A stretch of 64,000 nucleotides of DNA from Porphyridium purpureum (GCA_008690995.1 VRMN01000002.1:1364001-1428000); one strand, 5' to 3'. Counted from the first letter of the stretch, positions 41,542-51,962 are shown. Numbers and translations: made by a program. The notes: a model not told the origin generated them from the sequence alone.

Positions 41542-43179
41542 CTATGTACATGGTCGGCCCTGCACGCGGCGGATGCGACACTCAAGGAACGAGTCGATAA
41601 TGGCCGCGGTCGTGACACCAATATCGTCACTCACAGTACCACCTGCCATGCTCCACTCGACATGCTCTTTAGGTACTGCCTCGGCAATATTGTAGAACGT
41701 GTTGACGTAACCGGCGCCTCCAATCATACCTTCCCACAGCACGATAGAAAACACGGCCGCTCGTGGGAGAAAGGGCCCAACAAGCACGTGGCACAGTAGG
41801 AGAACAAAATTCACCATTTGCAAAAGCGCCAATATCCAGGTTGCGCGAATCCGCACGAGCCGCACCGACGATCGCGAAAGTAGCACGCCGAGTTGATAGG
41901 TAACGCCAAGCTGGACATAGAGTCGATCGTGACTCACACTGGTATCGCTGGAAGTTGTACTGTCTTCTTGCACATGTGACGGAAAGGCTTCAATGGTCGG
42001 GACCACGCCTTGATTGATCAAATACTCAAACAAGTAGATGAGCATTAGAGACAAGAACCAAGGAAATAGAACGCGCCGCACAAGGCTCCAGCGCTGTGCA
42101 CTCACGCTGAGCGAGCTCGATTCTTGAGGCCGCTCACTGTTGTGTTCAAAGTCCGCCACTTCCGTGGCGACATTCTCCATATCAGCGATCACTCGTGCTG
42201 AGGATGGGGCGTGCGTCGACCCAGAGACAACACGCCGCGAGCTCGGCACGTCATACTTGGGCGTACGAATCACAGAAAAGTAGAGCACAATCGTGCACAG
42301 CACACACGGCGCCACCGTACGAAGCGCATCTTCGGGTGGAAGTGCCATGGGCTGCGTCAGAATCCAGTACAGCGCAGCTCCCACCAAACCGGCAGCGCCC
42401 GTGCCCGACGCCCAGAAGCTCACACACGCACTATCCTCCATTTGCGTGCTTAGACCAAGAAACGTTGCCTCGCCGGTTCCGCCCATGACAGACACGCATG
42501 CGATGCACAAGAGTCGCACAGCCAGATGTTTAACAATCGATGCAACGAACATTGATATCGAGCTGACGACAACAATAACGCAGATGCGAACCGTGTAGCT
42601 CACATGGTGTGCCCAAAGGTTAAACATGAGTTGCGCGATAACACCGGGTACGACATCTGCAAGCAAAACTTCTCCTGCATGGTTGGGCATAAGTTGCTCG
42701 GCGGCGGACAGAACAACGACAAAGGCGAGGTTGTTCAGCAACCCAAAGACAAAGAAACAAAAATGTCGTAGTACAAGTGCACTATCTGTGTGCTGCTGCT
42801 GCTGCTGATGCAGCTCTGGCGCGCCCTGGTGTAGGATCTGATCATGCTGATCTGAGTCGAATGGAACTTGCGTTTCTAACGGAGCCGACGGGCCCCCGCT
42901 GTCCTCACTTAGAGATCCGTCTGAATCATTTTGCACATTCCACAAATCTTTCGCACTGACCGCGGGGGTGCTGATATCATCTCGTTTCGGCAGCACGACG
43001 GGTTCATCCTCGTGCGTCATCACAGTCTGGTTGGTAAACTTCATCACCAACGCGTCAGCCGTTCCTTCACGCAGCGGCTCTTCTACGGCTCCCTTTCTTG
43101 ATGCGGATCTACGACGCAGTGCTGTTCTGCGTGGTACAGCGTCCAGACCGTCCTCCTCCTCCGCATTATCATCATCCAT
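41542..43179 (-). CDS. CLN3: CLN3/battenin-type lysosomal or vacuolar membrane protein
   Basis: The 545-residue protein belongs to the CLN3 family (Btn1 in yeast), which affects lysosomal or vacuolar pH, amino-acid balance and glycerophosphodiester export. The first 135 residues are acidic and disordered with a Gln run. Membrane segments follow, starting FCFFVFGLLNNLAFVVVLSA, the CLN3 signature in the first helix. Others include GGTGEATFLGLSTQM and SFWASGTGAAGLVGAALYWI, also diagnostic, and WFLSLMLIYLFEYLINQGVV. The C-terminal region matches the family's final helices. Length is above the usual 430-440 because of the N-terminal part. Its start (43179) is divergent from UFD2 by 257 bp. Confidence 0.92.
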   Translation of the reverse strand: MDDDNAEEEDGLDAVPRRTALRRRSASRKGAVEEPLREGTADALVMKFTNQTVMTHEDEPVVLPKRDDISTPAVSAKDLWNVQNDSDGSLSEDSGGPSAPLETQVPFDSDQHDQILHQGAPELHQQQQQHTDSALVLRHFCFFVFGLLNNLAFVVVLSAAEQLMPNHAGEVLLADVVPGVIAQLMFNLWAHHVSYTVRICVIVVVSSISMFVASIVKHLAVRLLCIACVSVMGGTGEATFLGLSTQMEDSACVSFWASGTGAAGLVGAALYWILTQPMALPPEDALRTVAPCVLCTIVLYFSVIRTPKYDVPSSRRVVSGSTHAPSSARVIADMENVATEVADFEHNSERPQESSSLSVSAQRWSLVRRVLFPWFLSLMLIYLFEYLINQGVVPTIEAFPSHVQEDSTTSSDTSVSHDRLYVQLGVTYQLGVLLSRSSVRLVRIRATWILALLQMVNFVLLLCHVLVGPFLPRAAVFSIVLWEGMIGGAGYVNTFYNIAEAVPKEHVEWSMAGGTVSDDIGVTTAAIIDSFLECRIRRVQGRPCT

Positions 43180-43436
43180 CCCTCCTCGATCCCCAAATTC
43201 CAACGACGGGCCTGGTTACTCTCTCCCGGCTTGAAAGGACACGTGCCTGGGAATCCGGTGCGGCAGGGGGATATAAAAAGGACAGAGGACGAAAAGCGCT
43301 GCGGTTAAGGTCGAGGACTGGAGCAGGAGCGCATCGGGTTGTCGCGCGCACGGTTCGTCTGTCATTCGCGACGGCGAAACAAGGGGGCTGAAGAAAAAGA
43401 AAAGAAGGGTGTACGGACGCAGCTCGGAGAAAAGTC
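43180..43436. promoter_or_regulatory. Divergent promoter region CLN3 / UFD2
   Basis: The 257 bp contain a strong TATA-like ATATAAAAAG at 43271-43280 on the plus strand, about 160 bp before the UFD2 ATG. The UFD2 leader is purine-rich (about 43380-43410). Confidence 0.5.
43271..43280 (+). promoter_or_regulatory. TATA-like element upstream of UFD2
   Basis: ATATAAAAAG after a G-rich run. It is the best TATA match in this intergenic region and points toward UFD2. Confidence 0.45.
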
Positions 43437-46400
43437 ATGGACGAGCAAGAGCTTCGGAGGAGAAGGATGGCGAGGTTTGCGGCGTTGGAGCGCAAACCGG
43501 AGCCGCAAGCGCCCGCTGCTCAGAAACATGAAAAGGGTGCCGTAGCTGCTGCAAGCTCGTCAGTAGGCGCGGCACCCACGCCCTCGCCTGAGAATCGCAC
43601 ACCGGTGGCGTCAGTAGCGCCGAAGATCAACGCACAGACTGTCGGTGCACAAAAGAGAGAGTCCGGCATGATAAGCGCGCAAACGCGGCAGAAGGCACCT
43701 GTGCGTCAAGTGGATGAAGCTCAGCTGAGCACACAAGCAATCCTGAGCATTTTTGGCGTGTCGTTTGACGTTTCGTTCCAGTCCACCGACGAGGTGATGT
43801 TGGCCGCCGATCTCGCTAGTGAGCTGTGCGTGGAAAAGGGCCTTGACTCTTTGGATGCGCTGCGGCTTGGCAAGGATGATATTGACCGCGTGCTCGTGCA
43901 CAGGCTGAACCAGGAGCGTGGGAGCCATTTGCGATATTTGGTGAATTGTTTCGAACGTTCACAAACTGAGCTGGGCCGCACTGCTGTCAGCAACTCGTCG
44001 AGCTTGCTCGAGCTGGTAGGCTACGCACAGCATCTTGCGGTCTCATATACGGGCTTACTGCTTGACTGCCCAGCCGCTTTCCTTCCGGAATCGTCTCCAG
44101 CGACTACTGCGTCCCTTTGCGACGAATTTGCTGAGCTTCTTGTGCAGCAGGTGATCCCTGCGTCGCTTGTGCGCAAACTGCTGGAGCGCTTTGTCAATGC
44201 GGATGACGGAGACTTTATTCCTCAGGTGTTCGTGCATATTTTTGGTGGCTTACGTGATCGCGCCCTGAAAAAGTCACTCATCGGCGCAACCTTTCTGCCG
44301 GCACTGCAAGCGCTGGGCACATTAGTACAGGATAAGCGCTTGGCATCGATTTTGACGAGCATGCCAAACTTCATCCCGTCAACGCCCGCTGGGGGCTCGT
44401 TACTGGCAAGCAACACCAATGGGCGCTGGTTCGAGAGCGCATCTTACCTTGGCCCTTTCTTCTCGCCTACTGCGCTGAGAGAGGACCCTTCGGTTGCGAG
44501 GCAGATGTTTCATGACCCGATGAATAGCCTGGAGGCGGATCTGGCCGCGTCAGTAACCACGCTACGAGATTCGCTGAAGTTGCTGAACGATAAGCTGGCC
44601 AGTTTGTGCCTGACACTTCTCCGTTCAGGCGTGGACGTCAAGGACGCGCTGCTGCGTTGGTTTGCGCAGGTTTTGAACCTGAATGCCGACCGGCGTAAAA
44701 TCCAAATTGACTATGGCAAAGTGTCTGCGGACGGGTTCATTCTGAATGTGCTGCACGTGCTGCACAGACTTTGCGCGCCATTTTGTGACCCTCACTCGCC
44801 CAAACTTGCCACCATTGACGCAACGTACACTCTCGCTTCTTTTCGGCTCGATTACTCGGACGAAACACGCCTGGCGGCTGACTCGGCAGATGTTGACCGC
44901 TGGGTAAAGCAAGAACACGTGCTCAGTGTCAGGTCAGAGTACGGCTTTGTTACGGAGTGCTTTTTCATGACACTGCTTGCAAGCAAGTACTTTTTCAAAT
45001 CGATTCTGCAGCTCTATCATGACCTGATGCAGAGTCTGAATCGCGCAAAACAGCGTCATGCAGCGCTGCGCGCGTCCATGGCCTCGGGAAGCGCAAGCGC
45101 ACCTGCGAACGCTCAGATGGAGCGCGAATTGGCTGATGTGAACCGGCAGCTTTCCCTGCTGATGATGCACAAGCTGACATATGACGTCTATGTGCACGAC
45201 GAGGAGTTTCTGAATAATCTGCTAAGATACGCCTCGACCGCCAGTGCTTGGTTCGTATCGGTAGTCAAGAAATCTTCTGGTACAGAAGCGGGGACAGATT
45301 CTGCGCAGATGGAGGAAAGCCAGATTCTACCTCTGCCTACACCAGCGGCGCCGCTGATTCGAAGTTTGCCGGAAGCATGCGTTGAAGTTGTCGCAGACTC
45401 GCTGCTATATCTGGCAAGGTATCGACGCTCCGTGCTCGAGCAGGGCGGCTCCCTGATGGACTCGATCCTGACGTTTGCGGTTATGGTGATTGCTTCCCCA
45501 GAGTACGTGCGCAACCCGTATCTCCGCGCAAACTTGACAGAGTTTATTTTCCAATCGCTGCCAGTGCGAGGCATGGGCAGCGATCTGGATGTAAATCTGG
45601 ATATGGCGCCATCAACTCCGGTGCAGATTATGCTGGAGGGCAACGATTCTGTGCGGAAGCACATGATAGGCGCGCTCTTCCAACTGTACATTGACGTAGA
45701 ACACACCGGCAGCCATAATCAGTTTTACGATAAGTTTTCGATTCGGTGGCACATCTCGTCCATTCTATCGTCGGTCTGGGCTTCTGGATTTGGCAGCTTC
45801 AAGGAGCCTGTGCGACAGGAGAGTCGCAACGTGGACAAGTTTATGAAGTTTATCAACCTTTTACTGAACGATGCCAACTACCTCTTGGACGAGACGCTGT
45901 CATCATTGTCCGAGGTGCACGCGATCGAGGTGCTTATGGACAGCAACAGCGTTGAGTGGACGCAGATGCCGCCTGCAGAGCAGGAGGAGAAGCTCAAACG
46001 GCTCAAGCAGCTGGAGGGAATGCTCAATTCCTACAACTTACTCAGCAATGCGTCCGTCATGTTGCTCAATCTGCTCACAGACGATGCCGTAGTGCGAGAA
46101 GCGTTTCTGCGCCCCGAGATGGTGTCGCGCCTTGCCGACATGGCGAATTATTTCCTTCAGCAATTGTGTGGCCCGCGCTGCCAAGAGCTCGTAGTCAAGA
46201 ATCGCGAAAAGTACGCATGGGAGCCGCGCCTCACCTTGACGCGTATCGTGGCTGTGTATTTGCATTTACACGACGCTCCGGCCTTCATTGAGGCAGTGGC
46301 CCGCGACGGGCGCAGCTATAGTGCCGAGCTGTTTCAGCGCGCCATCGGCATCCTTCGTCGACGCGCCATGCTGGCGCCTGCGGACCTTGCGAAGTTCGAA

Positions 46401-46700
46401 GCCTTTGCGAAGAGCGCCAAGGACTCGGCTGCGATTGACATGGAGGATGAGGATATCCTGGGAGAAATTCCGGATGAGTTCCTGGACCCATTGATGGCCA
46501 CGCTGATGCGCGATCCTGTGCGGCTTCCCACGAGCGGGCACATCATGGACCGCACCGTTATTATGCGCCACCTGCTCAGCGATCCAAGAGACCCATTTAA
46601 TCGCGAAGTACTCGAGCCATCAAGGCTTGAGGACTGTGCGGAGCTGAGGGCGCAAATTGATGCCTTTGTCGCGGAACGCAGAGCGCGGGGTGGCAAGTAG
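43437..46700 (+). CDS. UFD2: Ubiquitin conjugation factor E4 (Ufd2/UBE4)
   Basis: The 1087-residue protein is an E4 enzyme that extends ubiquitin chains on substrates delivered by Cdc48/p97 for proteasomal degradation. A variable N-terminus (1-100) starts [20 protein letters not shown]. The long helical Ufd2 core (about 150-960) includes TYLGPF-like [36 protein letters not shown] and [18 protein letters not shown]. The C-terminal U-box (about 1000-1075) reads [20 protein letters not shown], then [20 protein letters not shown] with FNREVL. Length is close to yeast and human homologues. All E2-contact hydrophobic positions I can judge are present. It lies 355 bp before the EI24-like gene. Confidence 0.95.
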   Translation: MDEQELRRRRMARFAALERKPEPQAPAAQKHEKGAVAAASSSVGAAPTPSPENRTPVASVAPKINAQTVGAQKRESGMISAQTRQKAPVRQVDEAQLSTQAILSIFGVSFDVSFQSTDEVMLAADLASELCVEKGLDSLDALRLGKDDIDRVLVHRLNQERGSHLRYLVNCFERSQTELGRTAVSNSSSLLELVGYAQHLAVSYTGLLLDCPAAFLPESSPATTASLCDEFAELLVQQVIPASLVRKLLERFVNADDGDFIPQVFVHIFGGLRDRALKKSLIGATFLPALQALGTLVQDKRLASILTSMPNFIPSTPAGGSLLASNTNGRWFESASYLGPFFSPTALREDPSVARQMFHDPMNSLEADLAASVTTLRDSLKLLNDKLASLCLTLLRSGVDVKDALLRWFAQVLNLNADRRKIQIDYGKVSADGFILNVLHVLHRLCAPFCDPHSPKLATIDATYTLASFRLDYSDETRLAADSADVDRWVKQEHVLSVRSEYGFVTECFFMTLLASKYFFKSILQLYHDLMQSLNRAKQRHAALRASMASGSASAPANAQMERELADVNRQLSLLMMHKLTYDVYVHDEEFLNNLLRYASTASAWFVSVVKKSSGTEAGTDSAQMEESQILPLPTPAAPLIRSLPEACVEVVADSLLYLARYRRSVLEQGGSLMDSILTFAVMVIASPEYVRNPYLRANLTEFIFQSLPVRGMGSDLDVNLDMAPSTPVQIMLEGNDSVRKHMIGALFQLYIDVEHTGSHNQFYDKFSIRWHISSILSSVWASGFGSFKEPVRQESRNVDKFMKFINLLLNDANYLLDETLSSLSEVHAIEVLMDSNSVEWTQMPPAEQEEKLKRLKQLEGMLNSYNLLSNASVMLLNLLTDDAVVREAFLRPEMVSRLADMANYFLQQLCGPRCQELVVKNREKYAWEPRLTLTRIVAVYLHLHDAPAFIEAVARDGRSYSAELFQRAIGILRRRAMLAPADLAKFEAFAKSAKDSAAIDMEDEDILGEIPDEFLDPLMATLMRDPVRLPTSGHIMDRTVIMRHLLSDPRDPFNREVLEPSRLEDCAELRAQIDAFVAERRARGGK

Positions 46701-47055
46701 ACCTCCGGGATGAGTCGAAAATGCAGCGTTCCGCCAGCCTGATACAGTGCTGCGCTGTTGTGGTCCAATGAAGTTGTTTCAAGGTAAAAGAATGCTGCCA
46801 TTGTATGAAGCGTCACGCCGTCACCCTTGTCTAAAAGGGTACGCACCTCGCCATCGCATCGACCTTCGCGTGTCGTTCCACCTTGGTGCTGCCGCTTCAC
46901 ATCGAAATCCAAAAAATCCCATCTCACGGTACTGTACACTATGCAACTGAACCCCGCTGAAATTCCGTTAAGCGTGCGCACGAAGTGCGGCAGGTGCCGA
47001 AGAGTGAGCAGCAGAAGCGTATGAGTTGTGAGGACGGCTTCGTCTCAGAGACGTC
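46701..47055. other. Intergenic region
   Basis: The 355 bp between UFD2 and the EI24-like gene contain no recognisable gene or repeat; presumably the promoter of the downstream gene. Confidence 0.45.
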
Positions 47056-48084
47056 ATGGTGGATCTGTCGGAAAAGCTTCTGGAAAAGAAGCGCAGGGAC
47101 GACGCCAAGTACGACGGGTTTGAGAAGAAGAACCCAAGCCATGCGCTGTTCTACCCGCAGTTTGCGCGCGGCTGCCGGTCGGCGTTGCAAGGGCTCAAGT
47201 TTGCCCTCACAGACACGGACGCGCGCGCAATTCTGAAGAAGATGATCCCGAATATTCTCATGGGAACCGGGATTGTGCTGGGCGTGGCGTTCCTGTGGTA
47301 TGTCGCGGAAAATCAGGCCGGCCTGCTGTCAGACGCAACGGATGGTGACGGTCAAGGACAGAGTATTTCGTTCTTGGAGGCATTCTTTAAGAGCTCCAGT
47401 TACGCGACGATTCTGGCGTCCATGGCGCTCAACAAGAAGCTCACAATCGATGACGAAATGTTTATGCTGACGCTGCGAAAGCTCGAGCCAGAGTTTGCCG
47501 ACGTCGTGCAGAAGAGTGAGAGACGCAAGAAGACAGCGAAGGAATACTTGAACAAGCTCACCAGAATTGGGAAGAAGTTGGCGTACCGGCTGGTCGGAAA
47601 GGTAGTACGCAAGGTGAGTCGCAAGGCTGCCTTTTTTGTTGCGCCTTTGATACGTTTCGCCAGCCTACGATTTGTGATGGGGACGCCCTTTGCTGCGGCC
47701 ATGGCCGCTTTGGAGGCTGTTCCTGGCAAACAGCTTCTTGAAGAGCCCATTCTCATGCTCGGGGAGGCCTTTATAGATAGCCTGGACCTTAGCAAGGATA
47801 TTTTGAAGCCCTACCAGAAGCGCCTCCACGACCCCAAGGTCGTGGAGTATATGAATCTGCGCTACCAGGGAAACCTGACAGGCGTGGGTTTCATTTTCGA
47901 ACTATTCATGAACATCCCGATCGTCAGTATTCTGGTGTACATGCTTGCAGAATGCGCCGCTGCGTATGAAGTGATAGAGATCGTGCGCCGAAACAAGGCG
48001 AAAGCCGAAGGTCACAAAGAGCTTCTCGGAGAGGACGCTCTTGCTGCCGAGGCAGAACCAGAGCCAACCAAAAAGGAAAACTAA
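47056..48084 (+). CDS. Multi-pass membrane protein, EI24/CysZ/RRT8-like
   Basis: The 342-residue protein seems to belong to the loosely conserved EI24/CysZ/Rrt8-Lds group of membrane proteins. The sequence FARGCRSALQGLKFALTDTD followed by a membrane segment IPNILMGTGIVLGVAFLWYV corresponds to the opening of these proteins. A helical, Lys/Arg-rich middle (about 145-195) separates it from further hydrophobic stretches near 195-220 and 275-300. The C-terminus is charged, rich in Glu, Ala and Lys. No active-site motif is visible, and I would not infer a transport function. The start is the ATG at 47056, with an open upstream GTG-rich leader. Family assignment is tentative. Confidence 0.55.
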   Translation: MVDLSEKLLEKKRRDDAKYDGFEKKNPSHALFYPQFARGCRSALQGLKFALTDTDARAILKKMIPNILMGTGIVLGVAFLWYVAENQAGLLSDATDGDGQGQSISFLEAFFKSSSYATILASMALNKKLTIDDEMFMLTLRKLEPEFADVVQKSERRKKTAKEYLNKLTRIGKKLAYRLVGKVVRKVSRKAAFFVAPLIRFASLRFVMGTPFAAAMAALEAVPGKQLLEEPILMLGEAFIDSLDLSKDILKPYQKRLHDPKVVEYMNLRYQGNLTGVGFIFELFMNIPIVSILVYMLAECAAAYEVIEIVRRNKAKAEGHKELLGEDALAAEAEPEPTKKEN

Positions 48085-48297
48085 AATTGTGTCACCCTTT
48101 TGCGATGCATGCGGAAGGCAGGGACCCTTACTGCTCAAAAATGCAACGCATGAACTTGACAGCACGCTAGAAGAGTCAGTTTTTCTCACGTTTCTTTCTT
48201 TTTTTTTTTCTTTCTTTCTTTCCCCATAGACCCTGAAGATTTCGCTAGTTTCTGCGAACAAACACAAGAAAAGCAAGCCACAGATTGCAGCTCCGGT

Positions 48298-49431
48298 TTA
48301 CTTTCTCGACGCCTTCTCAGAAATACCAGAAGTTCCTTCGCGGCGCTCCAACTCACTAAAAACTTGGTCGGGAGTGATTCCCATGTCAGCCCACAAAACG
48401 CTCAAGTGGTACAATAGATCGGCACTTTCCTTGATCACATTCTCGCTGCGGTTCGCGACCGCATCGATCACTACCTCGGTGGCCTCCTCGCCCACTTTCT
48501 GAGCGATCTTCGAGCGACCCTTGGCAAAGAGTTTTGCGGTCCAAGATGAATCCGGATCTGCGCCCTTTCGCGAGCAAACCGTTTCGTACAGATTCTCCAG
48601 GACGTGCGGCTGGTTTACACGCTCCTCCGCGAGTTGCAGTTCTGCCACATGTGTAGGAGCCGGATCCTGAGTAGCGGTTATGGGCCCCAGAATGGCCACA
48701 GCATGCACCTCTACGGCCCGGTTCTCGCCCACTGCATCCACCTTTTCGTGAGTCTTTGCCTTGATGTTGACGCAGTGGAGGGCGCACTGCAGTAAATCGG
48801 CGATATTCTTCCGAATCTGCGCCTTGTGTGGTGACAACTTTGGCCGTTCCAGAATAATGGTCACATCAATATTGCTGACTTGATAACCGAGCGCGACCAT
48901 CCGCTTTCGCGCCTCGCGAACAAACACGTCTGACGGCGCGCCCTTCCAGCGTGGGTCCTTGTCTGAAAACAACTGGCCAATGTCTGGCAGCGACAGCGCA
49001 CCCAACACGGCATCTGTCACGCAGTGCAGCACGGCGTCACCGTCTGAGTGCCCACAGCATCCGCGGTCATGCTCCAGCTTCACCCCGCCAAGAATCAAAT
49101 CGTAGCCCGGCTCGAGCCGATGCAGATCGTACCCGTGGCCAATCCGAATGCCGCCGGCACCATTTGCCGGAGCCGTGTCAAAGACCTCAGCCTCATTCGG
49201 CTTGACCTGAGCCCAATCTGTAGCCGCCGTCGACATCCTGACTCTCCTCCGGAAAGCGGGCTTGGCACGAAAGCCCGCCTTATTGCCCGCCAGTCTCGCG
49301 CGCGTCGGTGCAAACGCCGAGCGCACTCCCTCCGCCGCAAACCCAGCCGTCACAAACAACACACCGCGCGGTACTCCATGGATGCGCTCGTGTGGCATCG
49401 ACGAGCCACACGTCTCACGACGTGATGCCAT
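48298..49431 (-). CDS. IspF-HisE fusion protein, probably plastid
   Basis: The 377-residue protein joins two enzymes. Residues about 95-250 are MECDP synthase (IspF) of the MEP isoprenoid pathway: RIGHGYDLHRL with the zinc-binding Asp and His, GHSDGDAVLHCVTDAVLGAL, FSDKDPRWKGA, ERPKLSPHK and KAKTHEKVDAVG. Residues about 275-365 are phosphoribosyl-ATP diphosphatase (HisE) of histidine synthesis: CSRKGADPDSSWTAKLFAKG, KVGEEATEVVIDAV and KESADLLYHLSVLWADMGI. Both domains look complete. About 70 N-terminal residues, rich in Arg and Ala, suggest a plastid transit peptide. In plants HisE is normally fused to HisI and IspF stands alone. The start is the first ATG (49431). Confidence 0.92.
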   Translation of the reverse strand: MASRRETCGSSMPHERIHGVPRGVLFVTAGFAAEGVRSAFAPTRARLAGNKAGFRAKPAFRRRVRMSTAATDWAQVKPNEAEVFDTAPANGAGGIRIGHGYDLHRLEPGYDLILGGVKLEHDRGCCGHSDGDAVLHCVTDAVLGALSLPDIGQLFSDKDPRWKGAPSDVFVREARKRMVALGYQVSNIDVTIILERPKLSPHKAQIRKNIADLLQCALHCVNIKAKTHEKVDAVGENRAVEVHAVAILGPITATQDPAPTHVAELQLAEERVNQPHVLENLYETVCSRKGADPDSSWTAKLFAKGRSKIAQKVGEEATEVVIDAVANRSENVIKESADLLYHLSVLWADMGITPDQVFSELERREGTSGISEKASRK

Positions 49432-49653
49432 ACTGCTCACAGGTTGCGCAGCCGACGGGAGCTGTTCACGCGCTTTGTCGGTGTGTCGCAGAGTTCTTCA
49501 GCTGTGCCGACAAGGCCCTCGGTTTCATATAAAACCGCCCTATTTTAATATGGAAACAACAATAGGGTTTCGTTCTTTTCCCTGCTGCTCTGACGACTTG
49601 ACGCATGGGGCTTGTCAGTTGGTCAAGCACGTGCAAAGAGACGTCGCTCTTGA
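49432..49653. promoter_or_regulatory. Divergent promoter region IspF-HisE / CDK8-like kinase
   Basis: The 222 bp contain TATAAAA at 49528-49534 (plus strand, about 120 bp before the kinase ATG) and a telo-box-like TAGGGTTT at 49563-49570. Confidence 0.45.
49563..49570 (-). promoter_or_regulatory. Telo-box-like motif
   Basis: TAGGGTTT on the plus strand, AAACCCTA on the minus strand, about 35 bp downstream of a TATAAAA element. Confidence 0.35.
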
Positions 49654-50949
49654 ATGGGCATTTCCGAGCCTCTTCCGGCCGCAGATGACGCGCGCGCTGC
49701 AGAGCGCGCGTCGTCCAGTGAGGAATACGACATTGTCGCAGAGATAGGCTCAGGCTCGTACGGGATTGTGTACAGAGCGAGGAAGCGAAACGCATCGCAG
49801 GCGCAAGAGACTTGCGTTGTCGAACAACACGCGACAGCTGCGCGTGAAAGCATTGGGTACAGAGAGACCCGCATCGGAGAGCGTGATGCGTCGCTGCGGA
49901 TACCAAGGGATGGTGAGGTTGCACTGAAGCGATTTAAGAAGGAGCGGAATCGGGACGGTTTGTCGTCCGCGTCGATTCGCGAAGTAAAGTTTCTGCGGGA
50001 ACTGGATCACCCGAACATTGTGCGAATGAATGGCGCGTTCTTTGAACCAGACGCAAATCATTCGCTGTGTCTGGTGTTTGATCTAGCGTTTTCGGATCTC
50101 TCAGTGATGCTGCAACGCTGCCGTAAAGGCGCGCTGCGCTTGTCGCTCGGCGTTGTGCGCTGCTTATTCTGGCAGCTGGTGCAAGGCGTCAATTACCTCC
50201 ACAAGAACCGCGTGGTGCACAATGATTTGAAGCCAGCCAATATCCTGCTGATGGGCAACGGCGACCACGTGCGGCCGCAAGACCGCGGGCGAATCAAAAT
50301 TGGAGACTTTGGACTGGCCAAGACAGTGCCCGCGTCCGGGCGCCTCGAAATCAGAAAGGGTGATGCTATGATTGCGACGCTCTGGTACCGTGCACCAGAG
50401 CTGATCCTGGGATCTCGCAAGTACGACACGAAGTCTGATATTTGGGCGCTAGGCTGCATTTTCGGCGAGTTGTTGGCACTAGACGTTTTGTTTCGTGGCC
50501 AGCAGCGGGAAGGCAAGGCGGCGTCAGTGCAAGACGACCAAATACGCCAGCTGGCTTTGCGCCTGTACCCCGTGGACCTCGACGCCGAGTGGCCCGAGGC
50601 GTCTAGCCTTCCGCACGTCAGCACGCTGAGATCGTTTCTCGAGGACCTGGGGTCAGTCCACAGCCGTGTCGAGTGCCTTGAAGACGTTGTGCGAAGTGCG
50701 CGCGCCGGTGATGTCCCCGAAGACGCGCTGGAGCTGCTTCGAAGCATGCTTCAATGGGATCCTGCCAAACGCCCGAGCGCGGAGCGCCTGCTGCAGCATT
50801 CCTTCTTCGGCGCGTGGAATAGTGCGCACCAGGAGGCCTCGCACATGGAAGCAAACATTTTTGACGCCGACGGCGGAGTGCAACTGTGGTGCCATCTGCA
50901 AGGCGAAGCGCAGCCTCCTCCGCCTTCCACACGCAAAGCGTCCACGTAA
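49654..50949 (+). CDS. CDK8-like cyclin-dependent kinase with HND in the catalytic loop
   Basis: The 431-residue protein kinase is closest in layout to CDK8, the Mediator kinase. It has the Gly loop IGSGSYGIVYRA (about 31), an insert of about 45 residues, then VALKRFKKER, SSASIREVKFLRELDHPNIV (CDK8 uses SMSACRE here), the catalytic loop NRVVHNDLKPANILLMGNG, IKIGDFGLAKT, and ATLWYRAPELILGSRKYDTK with SDIWALGCIFGELL. The catalytic Asp, the DFG and the Lys are present, but the usual HRD is HND. No activation-loop Thr is evident before WYRAPE, as in CDK8. The C-terminal lobe has LRSMLQWDPAKRPSAERLL. CDK8 assignment is moderately secure; a CDC2-type kinase is the alternative. Confidence 0.72.
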   Translation: MGISEPLPAADDARAAERASSSEEYDIVAEIGSGSYGIVYRARKRNASQAQETCVVEQHATAARESIGYRETRIGERDASLRIPRDGEVALKRFKKERNRDGLSSASIREVKFLRELDHPNIVRMNGAFFEPDANHSLCLVFDLAFSDLSVMLQRCRKGALRLSLGVVRCLFWQLVQGVNYLHKNRVVHNDLKPANILLMGNGDHVRPQDRGRIKIGDFGLAKTVPASGRLEIRKGDAMIATLWYRAPELILGSRKYDTKSDIWALGCIFGELLALDVLFRGQQREGKAASVQDDQIRQLALRLYPVDLDAEWPEASSLPHVSTLRSFLEDLGSVHSRVECLEDVVRSARAGDVPEDALELLRSMLQWDPAKRPSAERLLQHSFFGAWNSAHQEASHMEANIFDADGGVQLWCHLQGEAQPPPPSTRKAST

Positions 50950-51196
50950 CGCCGACGCATCGAGTCACTTCGCCGCAACAGCGTGTGTGTGTGTGCGCGT
51001 GTCACACAGTCCACTGTACATGTACTCCCCTTCTGTAACTATGCGCCACTAGTAAATCCAGTTGCATGCCATGCACATGTGTCTCACACAGTAGCGTGTC
51101 TCGAGCGCGTGATCTTTTTCTCTTCATCCCCGTTGGTGCAACATCCGACGCTTTCCAGTTTCAGGCGCATGGCCATATCCGTGTGGAACACCAGTC

Positions 51197-51258
51197 AACC
51201 ATCCATCCATCCATCCATCCAGCCATCCAGCCATCCAACTCATGACCATCCATCCATT
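51197..51258 (+). repeat. CCAT/CCAG tetranucleotide repeat
   Basis: Units of ATCC run at about 51199-51220, then alternate with CAGCC units, with ATCC units again to about 51256. Confidence 0.8.
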
Positions 51259-51578
51259 CGATCATGCGTCTTCCAAGTCACGTGCCTTTTCGGCCACACC
51301 CCGGTTACGATGCGCGGTGCTGCACCTACTCGTCGCGCGCACTCCACGCACAAGCGTGTGAGCAGCACCAGCAGCAACACCCCAAAACACCAACACCAAC
51401 GGCAACACCAACGCCAACGCCAAACACGACAAGCCTCCCCGTGTCATCGGTTTTCTCCTTTATTTTCTCGCTTTCTAGTCACAACGTTGCTCTGCCGTCT
51501 TCCTCTGTGTGTTGCACTTGCGTTGTCTGTAGAGTAGAACACCGGCGTCGCATAGAACAAGAATTCGCGACGTGGTGG

Positions 51579-51630
51579 AATAACCAAATAACCAAATAAC
51601 CAAAGAACCAAATAACCAAACAACCAAAGA
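51579..51630 (+). repeat. 9-bp AACCAAATA tandem repeat
   Basis: Imperfect units of AACCAAATA or AACCAAAGA repeat about five times between GGTGGAAT and GAATGGCG. Confidence 0.8.
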
Positions 51631-51962
51631 ATGGCGAGCGAGAGAGTGTGGAAATAGAACTATAATTCAGACGCGCTTTGTGTTTATTAAGAGAGGCGGC
51701 TGATCTTAATAGGAAGCGGGAGAGCGAGCGGGTGTGAGTCGGGTGAGAAGATTTTGGGCACGAAACGAGAACGCGTGGCGGCAGGGTCGGGTTGAACGTG
51801 GAAGAACCTCAGTTTGGGGAAAGGGAGAGTGAGAGGATTTGGTGGGAGGGGCGCGGGGTTGCGTGCCGCTGTGGTGAAGGTGGGAGAGGAAACACGGCTC
51901 AGTTGACGAACGTGGGGGAGCGGGGCATCATATTTTGGGACGGAGCCCCGCGGAGTAAGGAT

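Larger units (their letters stand above)
50950..51962. other. 1-kb gene-free region with short tandem repeats
   Basis: Between the kinase and the RING gene no credible gene is seen. It holds GT repeats (about 50983-51003), a CCAT tract (about 51197-51258), an ACCAAC-type tract (about 51369-51431), and a 9-bp AACCAAATA tract (about 51579-51630). A GA-rich leader follows (51700-51900). Frames here are low-complexity products of the repeats. Confidence 0.6.

Noticed and set aside
51197-51258. Regular CCATCC repeats considered as a CRISPR-like or minisatellite array
   Set aside because: Units are 4-5 bp with no spacers; a plain microsatellite.
50983-51537. Plus-strand frame of 184 codons in the repeat region
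   Set aside because: The product is largely translated CCAT, ACCAAC and GT repeats; no ATG context or domain supports it.
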